Below, in pieces: positions 36,961 to 47,927 of a DNA stretch of 64,000 nt. The stretch is from Agapanthus africanus (lineage: Eukaryota; Streptophyta; Magnoliopsida; Asparagales; Amaryllidaceae): NCBI GenBank assembly GCA_030015575.1, contig CM057338.1, positions 834,202,353 to 834,266,352 on the forward strand, written 5' to 3'. The notes under the pieces are model-generated. The model was given only the letters and a program-made list of their open reading frames with translations. It searched no databases and was not told where the DNA came from. Position 1 is the first letter of the stretch. Every line of letters starts with the position of its first letter. Position numbers and translations under genes: made by a program.

Positions 36961-37689
36961 ACTCTGCGTGCGCTCTTGCAAGATTAGATTGGTTATATAT
37001 TTTATCTAATCAGGATGGCTCCCACTGTTTTTATCAAATCTTCCTTCAAACCTTAACAGGAAAGACTAGCCGGGATTAATTACACTCTACAAGTTCGCCA
37101 ATCTTTCAGCCAGGCCAGTGTCGGTACTTTGAGGGAGGTTCCCCGTGCTTTCGCACGGACCTAATTACAGTAAACCTCGTTTTCCCAGAGGCATAACCCC
37201 GTTGACACCTTTCTAGACACCTACTTGATCGGCTAATTTCAAAGTGCAAAACTCTCCCAGGAGTAACAATTACTCGCAGTGGGTATCGGGATCCAACTAT
37301 CATATAGAAGGTATGCAATCTCATTGCAAATTTCAACACTTGAAACTCCCGATAAAGATTTTTACACCTAGCACTTATGACCTTAACTATGGTCAACAAA
37401 TCATAAGCACTAGTCAAGTTCTACCCGTCATTTCGTGATTAATTAGACCCACCCACATGACCCTTAACTAAGGTCAACAAAGTCACGCGACTGTCCTAAC
37501 TAATCGCATCATATGCGGTGTAGGAAGACATCACTTAGCTACCGTACACTGTGCCTTGACTATGGTCAATAAACACAGCACGAATACTAAGTACTCTACT
37601 TCCTAAAATGACGGAGGGTTGCGAATGGTTTTTATGAAAACCTTTAACGCTTTGAACTTGATCTCGTTGCGGAATCAAATGGTTTATAA

Positions 37690-37990
37690 ATGGAATGTTT
37701 TTGAAGTTTTTCTAGTTTTGCTAAAGGGGTCACTCCCGGTGAAGGGATCGACGGCCCTTTCCTCGTCGAATGAGGTGCGGGATATATCATATATATCACT
37801 GTAAAAAGCAGAAACTATAGAAGCAATCAAAAGACAAACCGAGAGTTGTAGCATCTGCCAGTTATTGCTAAAGGAGTCACTCCCGGTGAAGGGATCTCGG
37901 TCCTTTCCTTATCCAATAAGGTGCAGGATGTTCTACAAGGAACACCGCGATGCAAAGCAAGAACTGTAGCTACCTGTTTTTATTTTGAAA
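37690..37990 (-). repeat. Duplicated leader module of element C
   Basis: Two units share CACTCCCGGTGAAGGGATC and AGGTGCRGGAT words on plus. D has the same pair at 28530-28800, in the opposite orientation as expected from the opposite strands of the elements. Confidence 0.75.
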
Positions 37991-39854
37991 TTCGATTCCA
38001 CAACATCAATTAGGTTTATTTTCTTTCATTAATCTCTTTAATGAATATCCCATCATTTAAGTCCACCTAAACATCACAGATAAATATAACGTACGCTTAT
38101 GCCATCCGCATTCGTCTCGATGTCCTGTCTGCACCGTTAAGTTATGTAACTAACGCCAGAGCGAGGCAGGGCTAGCGCGGGTGTAAAACATAAGCAGCGT
38201 CTATATAATATATCATATATACTATATATAATATCTATCTGAACATATCACATGATCACATCACAGATAACGCAGCAGAAAATATCATATGAAATATTGG
38301 ATATACTAGGACGTCCGTGTTTTCAATACGAGCCAGTATAAAACACGGATTCCACGGTCGTGATGAATAGCCAATCCCACATCCCTAGACCCCTACGAGA
38401 GCGGCAAGCAACCCTACCAATTTTAGGGTTAGGAGACCCGGACTCGACTCCTCGAGATGGTCTCCCACTGAACCCTAGAACCTGGTTACTTGTGCTCCCC
38501 TCCTTGGGTCTATCTTAATGCGGAAAAGTAAATAATATACATCAACGGTGACATCTTCCGCAACCTGGAAGTGCCCCAATAAAAGAATATTACATACAAG
38601 TTTTTACATGAATGAAAATGAAAAACACTCATCTCACATAAAACCCCCGGCTATTCAAACACGACGATCCAATATAACATATCCAGCAACACATAACATC
38701 ACATGTCATCAACGTAAGTAAATATGCTCATCCCAATCGTCGTTGACATATAGCAACGAAACCGGCGATATCACATATTACACTTATAGTCACAGAAAAG
38801 AAAGTGTAAAACTACAACAGTTGGAATCCGCAAACTCTTTAGACATCGCATGCCTAATCAAATGAATCCCTTAGACATCGCATGCCTAACAGTTATAAAC
38901 CCCGCATTTTAGTCTCATTATCGAAAACTCTTTTCAATATCAAGTCGGGGAATTCAACAAGATTCCCGACATCCTGATCGAATGCTCGTCGCAAACTTCA
39001 GTAGGCGGCCGCACCCCCGACGCCGTCGACGAAGTGCACCAAGGTGGAACACCGCTGCTGCGAGCACCCGAACGGATGCTTTCGGTGACGGGGTTCTCCT
39101 ACAGTCACTTGGTCGGGGCTATGGGGTGAGGCTGTCTATTAAGTTTACCCGGCAAGTATCCGCGTACGCTACGTGATTTCGACGGACTTTTGATCGCATC
39201 AAAATTCCGTGGCAACCGATCAAGTGAGACTAAACTGCTATGTTTATAACATTCATATTAGTTATCTCATAACTATTTGTGAATTCCAATTATTGTATCA
39301 CATTCCGGATAAGATAGAAAATTTTAAACTTTCCGATCGAACAATCGAACACCCAAATTTTCCCGAAACAGCTCAACACATGATATAAGTTTAAAAACAT
39401 TCACTTCGTGCCTCAGTACCAACGGTCCAGCCGTAGAAGGGTCAAGCCAACGCCTCACATGTGGCACGCCGTACTGCCCGAAACCCTAAGGTTCAAAGGG
39501 CAGTTCAATACGGTCACATAATCGAGTTAAGGTTTGTTGTCTTCTAGAGGGACCATCGCGTTACGTGAACTACTTGGAACGTCATTAAACTACGGAAAAA
39601 TCCAACAATTGAAAATTTCCCGACAGGGAAAAAAGTGGGTATTTATATCCGGTCGAACTTTTTAACATATTCTAAAATTACCCGGAAAAATACATAGACA
39701 AAATTAGACAATCCGATCGAAACACCGAGTCCCCAATACAACCCAGAAAACTCAACTCTTGAGTGCAGATTAAAAATTCCCAGAAAATACAGCACAACAA
39801 TATAGGAATTACTGTGCAAATTAAAATGAATGATGCTTCCATACGGCAGCGGAA

Positions 39855-39883
39855 CCGCCGCACGAGCCATGCTCGTGCGGCGG
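39855..39883 (-). other. GC-rich leader hairpin of element C
   Basis: CCGCCGCACGAGC and GCTCGTGCGGCGG are perfect 13-bp arms around the 3-base loop CAT, flanked on both sides by GCGGAACCGC. It stands out in AT-rich DNA, about 200 bp after the primer site. Confidence 0.65.
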
Positions 39884-40079
39884 AACCGCGGCGATTTGAT
39901 CCATTTAGCCGCTCGAATTTCACAGTAACTCCTACAAACGTCTGCTTATTTTTCTGCATATTTTTAATTCGTAAAAATCCCCGATTTCAAAAAATGTACA
40001 GAGAGCAATTTTGCATTAGGGTTTCGGTTCGATCGGACTTCTAACTCCGTCTACGCATCGCCTAAGGCTCTAGCTAGTC

Positions 40080-40090
40080 TCTGATACCAC
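40080..40090 (-). other. Primer-binding site of element C
   Basis: On minus TGGTATCAGAG follows the 5' LTR edge within two bases. It is the perfect plant initiator-Met wording. Confidence 0.88.
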
Positions 40091-42294
40091 TGTAGGGTTC
40101 CTAGGCACACTAATGAGGTCTCACAACGGATCAAACATGCCCAATTCAAATTTTTTCATGTGCCTACAAACCCTAATACGGATCGTTAACTAGATGATAA
40201 GGCGATGCAAGCAAGTAAACAACTTTATTGCTAAAGGAAAGTGACTACAATCTTTGTAGATCCGGTCCTCCACTTCCTAGGCTCCGTGATGACGTCCTTC
40301 CGCAGTACCTATCGGAATCCGGACTCTGGCGAAGGTTTCGTCGGAGAAATGATCGGGCTAGGTCGTCGACTTCGATGCCGAAGATGATCTACGTCGAGGC
40401 AACTCAAGATCAAGCTCCAACTTCACAAAGTCATGAAACTTATGAAGAAAACACCCTATACTACTTGGCAAGTGGTAGAGGATGAAGAAATAGGAAGTGG
40501 GTTCACTTTAGAATTGAATTTCTCACTCTTTTTCTCATGTTGCCATTAATGGTAGCAAGCTTTCTTCTTGTTTAAGAAGAAGAAGAAGAATATGATAAGT
40601 ATTTTTGAAAATAGAAAAAAAATGATACTTATCATATTTGCAACCATGGTTTAGTGTAGAGAATTAACTAGGGTTTAGTTGAATGGTTAGGGTTAGGAGA
40701 TAAAGACAAAAATGGTCACTTAGTCAAAGATGCATGAAGCATCAAGAAGCTTCTTGTATGAAAGCAACCATTTTGTTTTTCTTTTTCTTTTAACCAAAAT
40801 AAATAGATAAATAAATAAGTGAAATGAAAGCTTAACCATTCACTAAACATGGTTTAAGTCTTACACAAACCCAAGTTTGCATGTATCATCAAACATGATA
40901 CAAACAAGTGCACAAAAATATATCACATATACAACTTGTGCATTTCAAGTGAGAAAGTCAATCTTGAGTGAACCAATACTAGTTAATGTAAAGTAATATA
41001 TCAAATATATAATTATACATTAAATCATTAAAACAACACTTGATTCAATGATCCGGTCATGTCGCATATAATCGACTAATATCCAATGTATCGACTTATC
41101 GAATCAATCTTCGATTCGATAACTAGGTTATATCGCATACAACCAATCGATACATTCATCGCGAGAATAGAATACGGTATCACATACACGTATTATTCTC
41201 GGTCCCGCACATATCTCATATGCGCTCCTATTTCGTTTCGCTTGAGCCAGGAAACCTCTGTGTAGGACTCTAAAGACTCGTCAATACGCCGGTAGCAGGT
41301 GATGATCATATCAAACACCCACAAGCCGCAAGTGGTCTGCTAAACGTAACGGCCACCCGGGTATTGAGCGATCAGAAGATCGACGAGCAAGCCCGCTCAC
41401 ACTCCTGTGAATCCAACCAGTAACACTTACCGTACAGTCCGGTCTGTTCGTCTGATATGTCGCATATCTCGCCTAGGGGTGGTAAACGTCAGACCCCAAT
41501 AGCTTGATAAGTCATGCCGACGTGAGGTCCATAACAATCATTAAACTACTGATAACTCTTGCCAGTATATCACTGCAACCCTGGCTAGGGATTTCCTGTT
41601 ATGGCCAGTCGTGCATAGCGCAACATCAACCCCCAATACCGGGAGAGACGAATCCCCTCCTATCGCTCATTGCCTCCATATGAATCGGGACTGTACCCAA
41701 AAACCACCTGTTTGCACGACTCAGTAGAGCTGTGGTAGGGTGGAAATCAAAGCACAGTGGGAGACACACAAGACTCTATGGCGATCTCGGGTCAACAGAC
41801 TAAGCTGTACCAGTGTCACCAGAGAACTGCCATCTGACGTGAGGTATAATACCATCTGGGAGTTCTCGGTGAGTCCGTTCAGTGTACCCAGTCTCCACTG
41901 AGCACCCGCATACCATCTCTGATGTCAAACACCAATGGATATGGGATCATCCATCGCCCATCACATGGGTCGAGAAGATATACGCTAGTCTACTCTGAAA
42001 TATCGATGCCCCGTCTCGATATTCCCACGACTAGGAACATTGAAGGATGTACTCATGGACTACCCAGGCCCCATTAGTATGATCTACATCATAGTCCTGG
42101 AAGTCAAGTACACATCCTAAGGGCTTTATCAACATGTAACAGAGAGACAGAAAGTATACATGTTAAGATAAAGAGCAACCAGATAGCGTACTATCATGTC
42201 GAGCAAGAAAGTCCTACCTATATATGTCCCAGCATCCACTACAATATACATCCAATGTACAGTAATGACATCTAGGGCATACATATAACTAACA
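40091..42294 (-). repeat. 5' LTR of element C (2,204 bp)
   Basis: Plus-strand edges are TGTAGGGTTCC and TAACTAACA. The duplication GTTAG follows at 42295-42299. Confidence 0.92.
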
Positions 42295-45200
42295 GTTAGG
42301 ACGTCTGGCCTGAATTCTGGGGGCAGATGCTATTTTGATTTATCCGTTCACCTCTCTGAAGATGCCAAGTTGATTTATGGCACTGTATATCGGATATTTG
42401 AACGGATGCGACAGTTGTAACAGACTTTATCAGATTCCCCCTCATTGTATGAGTGGTTTTTGATTGTGGCGACACTCTTCCCTGCAGGCGCAAGCCCCTG
42501 CAGTTAATTACGCTACCGCATTATGATAACCACTTTCTCCTGCTCCGGAAGTTCACTTCGTGTTATGTGTGTTTTTTTTGTTTGTTTTGATTGCCCATGG
42601 ATTGTATACGGAGACAAGTTTGTGTCATCGCCCGTAGGGCGCGGATTAGTCCAAATCCGTATATTTTAGATTTGGGCTTGAGTTGATTTAAGGATCGTTA
42701 ATCTGGTTTGTGATTAAGATCGATTTAAAACGTATGGGAATTTGTGCTTAATTATTTTAGTTTAAATACCTCATGGTCCATTATTGCCATGTTTGGGATG
42801 ATGTTTTAGTTTAAGGACATTTCGGTCCATTATCGCCATATTCGGGGGCGAATGTTAGTTTAAGGACATTTAGTTCCATTATCTCCGTATTTGGGGGTGA
42901 ATGTTAGTTTAAGGACATTACGGTCCATTGTTCCCGTTTTGGGGACGGATATTAGTTTAAGGACATTTCGGTCCAACATTTCCGTTTTGGGGACGGATAT
43001 TAGTTTAAGGACATTTCGGTCCATTATTCATCTTGCGCGCACGTGTATTTGTTACGTGACGAAATGAACAATGATGATATGGAATGTACCCAATTTACGG
43101 CATGATCCGATTTGAGGCATGCACGTCAATTTGAAAGTGCATTAATATGGGACGGAAGAAGTTATTGGTCGTCGGGACCCGCCACCTCTCTGAAGACGTC
43201 GAAGAATTACAATGCCATGTATCAGAGGTGTGAAGAGATGTACCCTTAAACCAAATCCCGTATTTGAGAGAAAAATGGGTGATGGTCCTAAGAATCGTTA
43301 GTCATATTTGAGACTAAGATTATCTTAGAAGATAGGAGATGAATATCATTTTGGATATCATCAATGAGAGATCATCAGTCATGTTTGAGACTGTGATCAG
43401 TTTGGAAAATCATGAGCAATATGGGCTCGGTTGGTTTAAAATCAAAGAGGTTTAACTCAGGAAACTTAGCCAATTTGGGCTGAGATTGGATTTCCATACT
43501 ACCCAGCAGTGCTAAGCACTAAGATATACAGCGCTCACGTGTGTTTCACGTGATACGCTGGCATAGTGCTAAGACTAATATTTTCTGGCGCTCACATGCT
43601 TTTCACGTGAGGTGCTGGTTTTTTTGCCTTGGGCGCTCATGTGCTTTTCACGTGAGGCGCTACAATAGTGTTAAGTACTAATTTTTTCTGGTGCTCACAT
43701 GTGTTTCACGTGAGGCGCTATGTTTTTGGATATTTAATCTCTGTTGATGTTTTTAGAGAACTTAAATCTCTGTTAATGGTATTTGGATCATTAACGATCA
43801 CCGAGATCATTATTTTGTGGATCTGGGATCATGTTCTTTAAGAACTAAATCCTTGATTTGAAAGAACAAAGTTCCTGAAGTATTATGAACTCCATGTTTT
43901 CCATGTTCATGTTTTCAGAGAGGTTAAACCTCTTTTAATGGTGTTTTGACCATTAAGGATCACAAAGATCACTATTTTGAGAATTTTGGATCGAGTTCTT
44001 TAAAGAACTAAGTTCTTGATTTGAAGGAACTAAGTTCCTGGAGTATTATGAACTCCATCTTCTTTCTTTTCAATTTTGTTCTTCCATGAATATTTGATTT
44101 TCAAGAACAAGATCTTCTCGATGAGAATTAAATTCTCAACTTGTGGGAGATTTGTCTTGCAGATCTCAGATCTATACAAATAATTAAGTTCTTTGGGATG
44201 GGTTAAACCCTTAGATATGTTAAGTAAAGGAGATGTTTTGATCTTGATGTTTTCTTTACCTAGGGTTCTGAGAATGGAGACGATCTACTTCTTCGAGAGA
44301 ATTAAGTTCTCTGTTGATTTTAGAGCCTTCTGTCTTTATACAGAAGCTTATGGGGGTCTTCTTTTTTTCCCCTCTCTCCCCCTTTTGATTAATCTTTTTG
44401 CTCCTATTTATAAGAGAAGAGAAAATTCTTTTTTTTGAGAAAATCTCTCATTGAGAGATCATGATTGATTTCATGATCAATCAAAATGATCTTTTAGATT
44501 AATTGGTGAATTTTATTCACCGTTGGATTTTTAATCCAAAAGCCCTTGTTTAATAGAGAAGATTTTTTATTTGTTTAACAAGATTTGGAAATATTTTCCT
44601 AAGATAGAATTTTATTCTATCATATGAATTCTTGTTAGTTTAACAAGATTAGAAAAATATTTTCCTAAGATAGAATTTTATTCTATCAGATGATCGTTGG
44701 GTGATTTTATAATCACCGTTGGATCTTTGATCTAAGGGTCCTCTGTTTAACAGAGAAGATCTTTCGAGTTTGAGGAAGATCAGGAAAAAATTTCACGTAA
44801 AAAATTTAATTTTATTAGATTGTTTAATTGGTGATATTTTATCACCATTGGATTTTAAATCCAAGATTCTCTGTTAGAGAAAGATCTTTCCATATTAGAA
44901 AGATCAGGGAAAATATTTCTCAAATAAAATTTAATTCTATCAGATGGGAGCATTTTAAATTGGGGCACCCACATGCTTTGCAAGTGAGCGCTGCCAAAGA
45001 ATGCGACAAGAGAACTCACGTGTTTAACACGTGACCCCTAATGCTTTGCATATGAGCGCTCATGTGTTTAATACATGAGACCTGTTTAGCCTTTGGTTAT
45101 TTATATTCAGCGCTCATATGCTTTGCATATGAGAGCTCACGTGTTTAACACGTAAGGCCAATTTGGCCTTTTTGTTTTTTATTTTTAGCGCTCATATGTT

Positions 45201-45474
45201 TTTCATATGAGCGCTCACGTGTTTAACATGTGAGGCCAGTTTGACCCTTAGTTATTTGTTTTCAGCGCTCATATACTTTGCATATAAGCGCTCAGGTGTT
45301 TAACACTTGATGCTAGTTTGTCCCTTAGTTATTTATTTTCAGTTCTTAAGCGCCCACGTATTTAACACTTGATGCCAAACTATTAGGATTCTTTTCTTCT
45401 TTCTTTTCTCTCCCTTTTTTTTATAAGGGAACAAATAGCCGTTAGCCAAAAATTTTGGCGCGAACCGATGCCCC
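42295..45474 (-). repeat. Main part of B's 3' LTR
   Basis: Matches 50335-53515. Contains the GGACATTTCGGTCC array (42760-43030), a palindrome array with G-box cores (43520-43720), a TATA box on minus near 44405, and the CATATG/CACGTG hairpin array (44985-45375). Its 5' edge on minus is GTTCGCGCCAAAATTTTTGG. Confidence 0.88.
44985..45375. repeat. Array of paired palindromes (CATATG and CACGTG types) in B's 3' LTR
   Basis: About five 70-bp units, each holding CTCATATG-CTTTG-CATATGAG and CTCACGTG-TTTAA-CACGTGAG type hairpins, followed by GGCCARTTTGGCC-like words. The same array is in the 5' LTR at 53025-53430. CACGTG is the plant G-box core. Confidence 0.75.
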
Positions 45475-45559
45475 CACTACTTTGCCCACATAAGTATGTA
45501 CGTGGGTGAAGTAGTGCAGATTTATGCATGGCTATAGAATTGATGGCTTAGGAGACAAG

Positions 45560-46440
45560 TTTAGGGTCCTTGTAAGCTAAGGCTTTTTTCATCTTCATGA
45601 GCCGTAAGGGTCTCAAGAAGGGTTTTTTCTCCCTATGAGTCGTGAGGATCTCATAGGTGCATATTCTCCCTAGAAATCGTAAAGATTTCTAAGTGTTCAT
45701 CGCCTCCGTGAGTCGTAAGGATCTCACTCGGGTATTTTTATCCTTACGGGTCGTGAGGACCCTTAAGTAGCTTCTTCATTTCATTGGCGAATGTGGCCCA
45801 TGGATAGTATACAATAGTCAGTTTGGACCTCCTTGTAGGGCAGCGATGGTTTAGGAAACAAGTTTAGATCTTTCGTCTAAGACTTTTCAACTTTATGAGC
45901 CGTGAGGGTCTCATAAAGATTTTTCTCCCTACGAGTCGAGAGGATCTCGTAGGTGCATTTTCTCCATAAGAGTCAAGAGGTTCTCGTAGGTGTAGGTTCT
46001 CCTTAGAATCCATGAGGACTCCTAAGTGGTATTTTTCCTTGCAAGTCATAAGGATCTTACAAGAGTGTTTTCTCCTTATAAGTCGAGAGGACTTACTAGT
46101 GTCGTTCACAATAAGGGATATTTCTCGCCATTGGTGGAACTTGGCGGGGAATTGTTTATTTATGCCCGTGGATTGTATACAAGGGTCAATATCAGACCGC
46201 CTATAGGGAAACTTAGGGGATATGACGGCTTAAGAACATGTTTAGATCCCTTTAGCTTAAGGCTTTTGAATCTTATGAGCCATGAGGGTCTCATAAGGGG
46301 AATTCTCCTTACGGGTCGAGAGGATCCCGTAAGTGTAATTTCTCCTTAGGAATCATGAGGATTCTTAAGTGTGTTACTCCTTTATGAGTCGTTAGGATCC
46401 CACGCAGGTATTTTCTCCTCACAATGTCGAGAGGACTTTG
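45560..46440. repeat. Covarying hairpin array of element B, about 16 units
   Basis: Units of about 35-60 bp have the form arm, TCGTGAGGAT-like loop, complementary arm, TTTTCTCC spacer. Perfect arms include CCTATGAG/CTCATAGG (45632-45657), CCTACGAG/CTCGTAGG (45928-45953), CTTATGAG/CTCATAAG (46272-46297) and CTTACGGG/CCCGTAAG (46308-46333). A longer unit interrupts at about 46100-46250. Arms change between units while pairing is kept. Confidence 0.8.
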
Positions 46441-46700
46441 CAAGTGCACATGAATTTTTTATTTTACGAGTTTGCGCCCTTCCGGGTTTTCATAAGCGCG
46501 CCGGCAGTCTTGCTGTTTTTATTTACGACGCTCTTTCGGGTTTTCATCCGTGCTCATTTTGCTTTTGGACATACCTTTTTTTAATGAGATTGCGCCCTTC
46601 CGAGTTTTCACAAGCTCGCCGGTAGCCTTGCTGATTTTACTCACGGCGTCCTTTCGGGTTTTCATCCATGCCCATTTCTCTTGTGGACATACCCTTTTTT
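46440..46700. repeat. Tandem repeat of about 120 bp, two units, in B
   Basis: Both units have GCGCCCTTCCGGGTTTTCA-like wording, a CCGGYAGYCTTGCTG stretch, then CTTTCGGGTTTTCATCC and GGACATACC. It matches A's 59100-59310 on the other strand. Confidence 0.75.
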
Positions 46701-47509
46701 AAACTCTCGAAAGTAGCTTCGTCGCAGGTGACCCACCTATTTGCCGGTGGGTTTTGAGGGTGGCTTCATTGCTGAATTAGCTATGTAGCCAGTGGGACTC
46801 GCGTTGCAATCTTTCTTGCTAAGACTTCGATTGCAATATAGATCCAAAGGGAATGTATCGCCGTATTTGGGGCGATATACTAGTTTAGGAACGTTCCGGT
46901 CCATTATCGCCATGTTTAAGGCAAAATTTTAGTTTAAGGACATCTCTGTCCTTTGTTAGTTTAGGGACATCTCAGTCCGATGTTGCCATGTTTGAGGTGA
47001 CGTGGTAGTTTAGGGACATTTCGGTCCTTTAGGGTGTTTTTCGTCACCCCATTGAGATGGGAATACGCGCGCGCTTGTCAGGCGCATTACAGATTCCCCC
47101 TGCCTAGGGTAGGCTGGGGTTTATTGATCGTAGGGATCCGAATCTCCGGCAACCGCGGACTAAGCTACCGTTAATTACCCCTCGCCTTTGGAGCGAGGGA
47201 ACCTCCGATTGACGGGTTAAACTGGTCATGCGAACTCAACGTGCAGTGTACGTGTGTTTTGAAAGGGGCTTGGATATATCGGGGCCCCGCAGAGTTTTTA
47301 CGGGGGTCCTGCTACCCGGATAGCGGGCTGGGGTCAAGGGGGCTAGCAGTCCCCTTGCGGGGTGCGGAGCACCGCCCCGTTAGAAATTTTTTTCTAACAG
47401 GAACAGTGTCGTGGAGTGTGTGTGTGTGTACATATGTATACATATGTATATATATATATGTATATATATAAAAAAGGGGGAAAATGCATCTAAAGGATGC
47501 GTGGGGCCA

Positions 47510-47815
47510 GCGCCAGCGCTTTGAGCGCAAGAGCGCTAGCGCACCACGTGTCAGCACGTGGGCGCTCGGGCGCTAGCGCACTGAGCACTAGCACGCCACG
47601 TGTCAGCACGTGGGCGTTAGGACGCTAGCGCTCTGAGCATAAGAGCGCTAACGCACCACGTGTTAGCACGTGGGCGCTCGGGCGCTAGCGCTCTGAGCGC
47701 AAGAGCGCTTGCGTACCACATGTCAACACGTGGGCGCTCGAGCGCTAGCGCGCCACATGTCAGCACGTGGGCGCTCGAGCGCTAGCGCATCACGTGTCAG
47801 CACGTGGGCGCTCGA
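47510..47815. repeat. GC-rich palindromic minisatellite dense in G-boxes
   Basis: Six units of about 50 bp combine GCGCTAGCGC palindromes with CACGTGTCAGCACGTG. I count ten CACGTG cores in about 305 bp. Arms pair within and between units. Confidence 0.85.
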
Positions 47816-47872
47816 GCAGCAAAAAGGGACTTGGTCCCTGCAATGGGAGTTGTACTCCCAGAAAGGAGCACT

Positions 47873-47875
<3 letters not shown>

Positions 47876-47924
<49 letters not shown>
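47876..47924. repeat. AT dinucleotide microsatellite
   Basis: About 24 uninterrupted AT repeats. A second, mixed run of GT and AT words lies at 47415-47470. Confidence 0.95.

Positions 47925-47927
<3 letters not shown>

Larger units (their letters stand above)
37000..40075 (-). other. Leader and gag position of element C, no gag recognised
   Basis: About 3 kb with only short frames. It holds the duplicated module (37690-37990), a segment at 37230-37440 that matches D's 29100-29300, a run with AACATCACATG-like words at 38640-38800, and the leader hairpin. No zinc knuckle or capsid-like stretch was seen, so a recognisable gag is absent, as in D. Confidence 0.55.
21802..42294 (-). mobile_element. 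Element C: Angela/BARE-like copia on minus, inserted in B's LTR
   Basis: LTRs are 21802-24003 and 40091-42294. The primer site after the 5' LTR (minus, 40090 downwards) is TGGTATCAGAGACTAGC, the initiator-Met type. The polypurine tract before the 3' LTR is GCAAGTGGGAGAT. Target duplication is GTTAC (21797-21801) and GTTAG (42295-42299), one difference. Order on minus is leader, protease, integrase, reverse transcriptase, RNase H, the copia order. LTR starts (TGTTAGTTATATGTATGCCC) and reverse transcriptase words (FSPVAMLKSIRILL-like, TAFLNNDLEENV) resemble Angela/BARE. No gag was recognised. LTRs differ by about 3%, roughly a million years. Many breaks; fossil. Confidence 0.88.

Noticed and set aside
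40080-40090. tRNA-like wording TGGTATCAGAG, also at 194-206.
   Set aside because: These are primer-binding sites complementary to a tRNA end; no cloverleaf can be formed from the surrounding sequence.
45560-46440. A CRISPR-like look: short palindromic repeats at fairly regular spacing.
   Set aside because: Spacers are not unique, units diverge, no cas genes, and the setting is a plant retrotransposon. It is a tandem array.
47415-47470. Possible Z-DNA or origin-like GT/AT run.
   Set aside because: A simple microsatellite next to the AT repeat; nothing supports a specific role.
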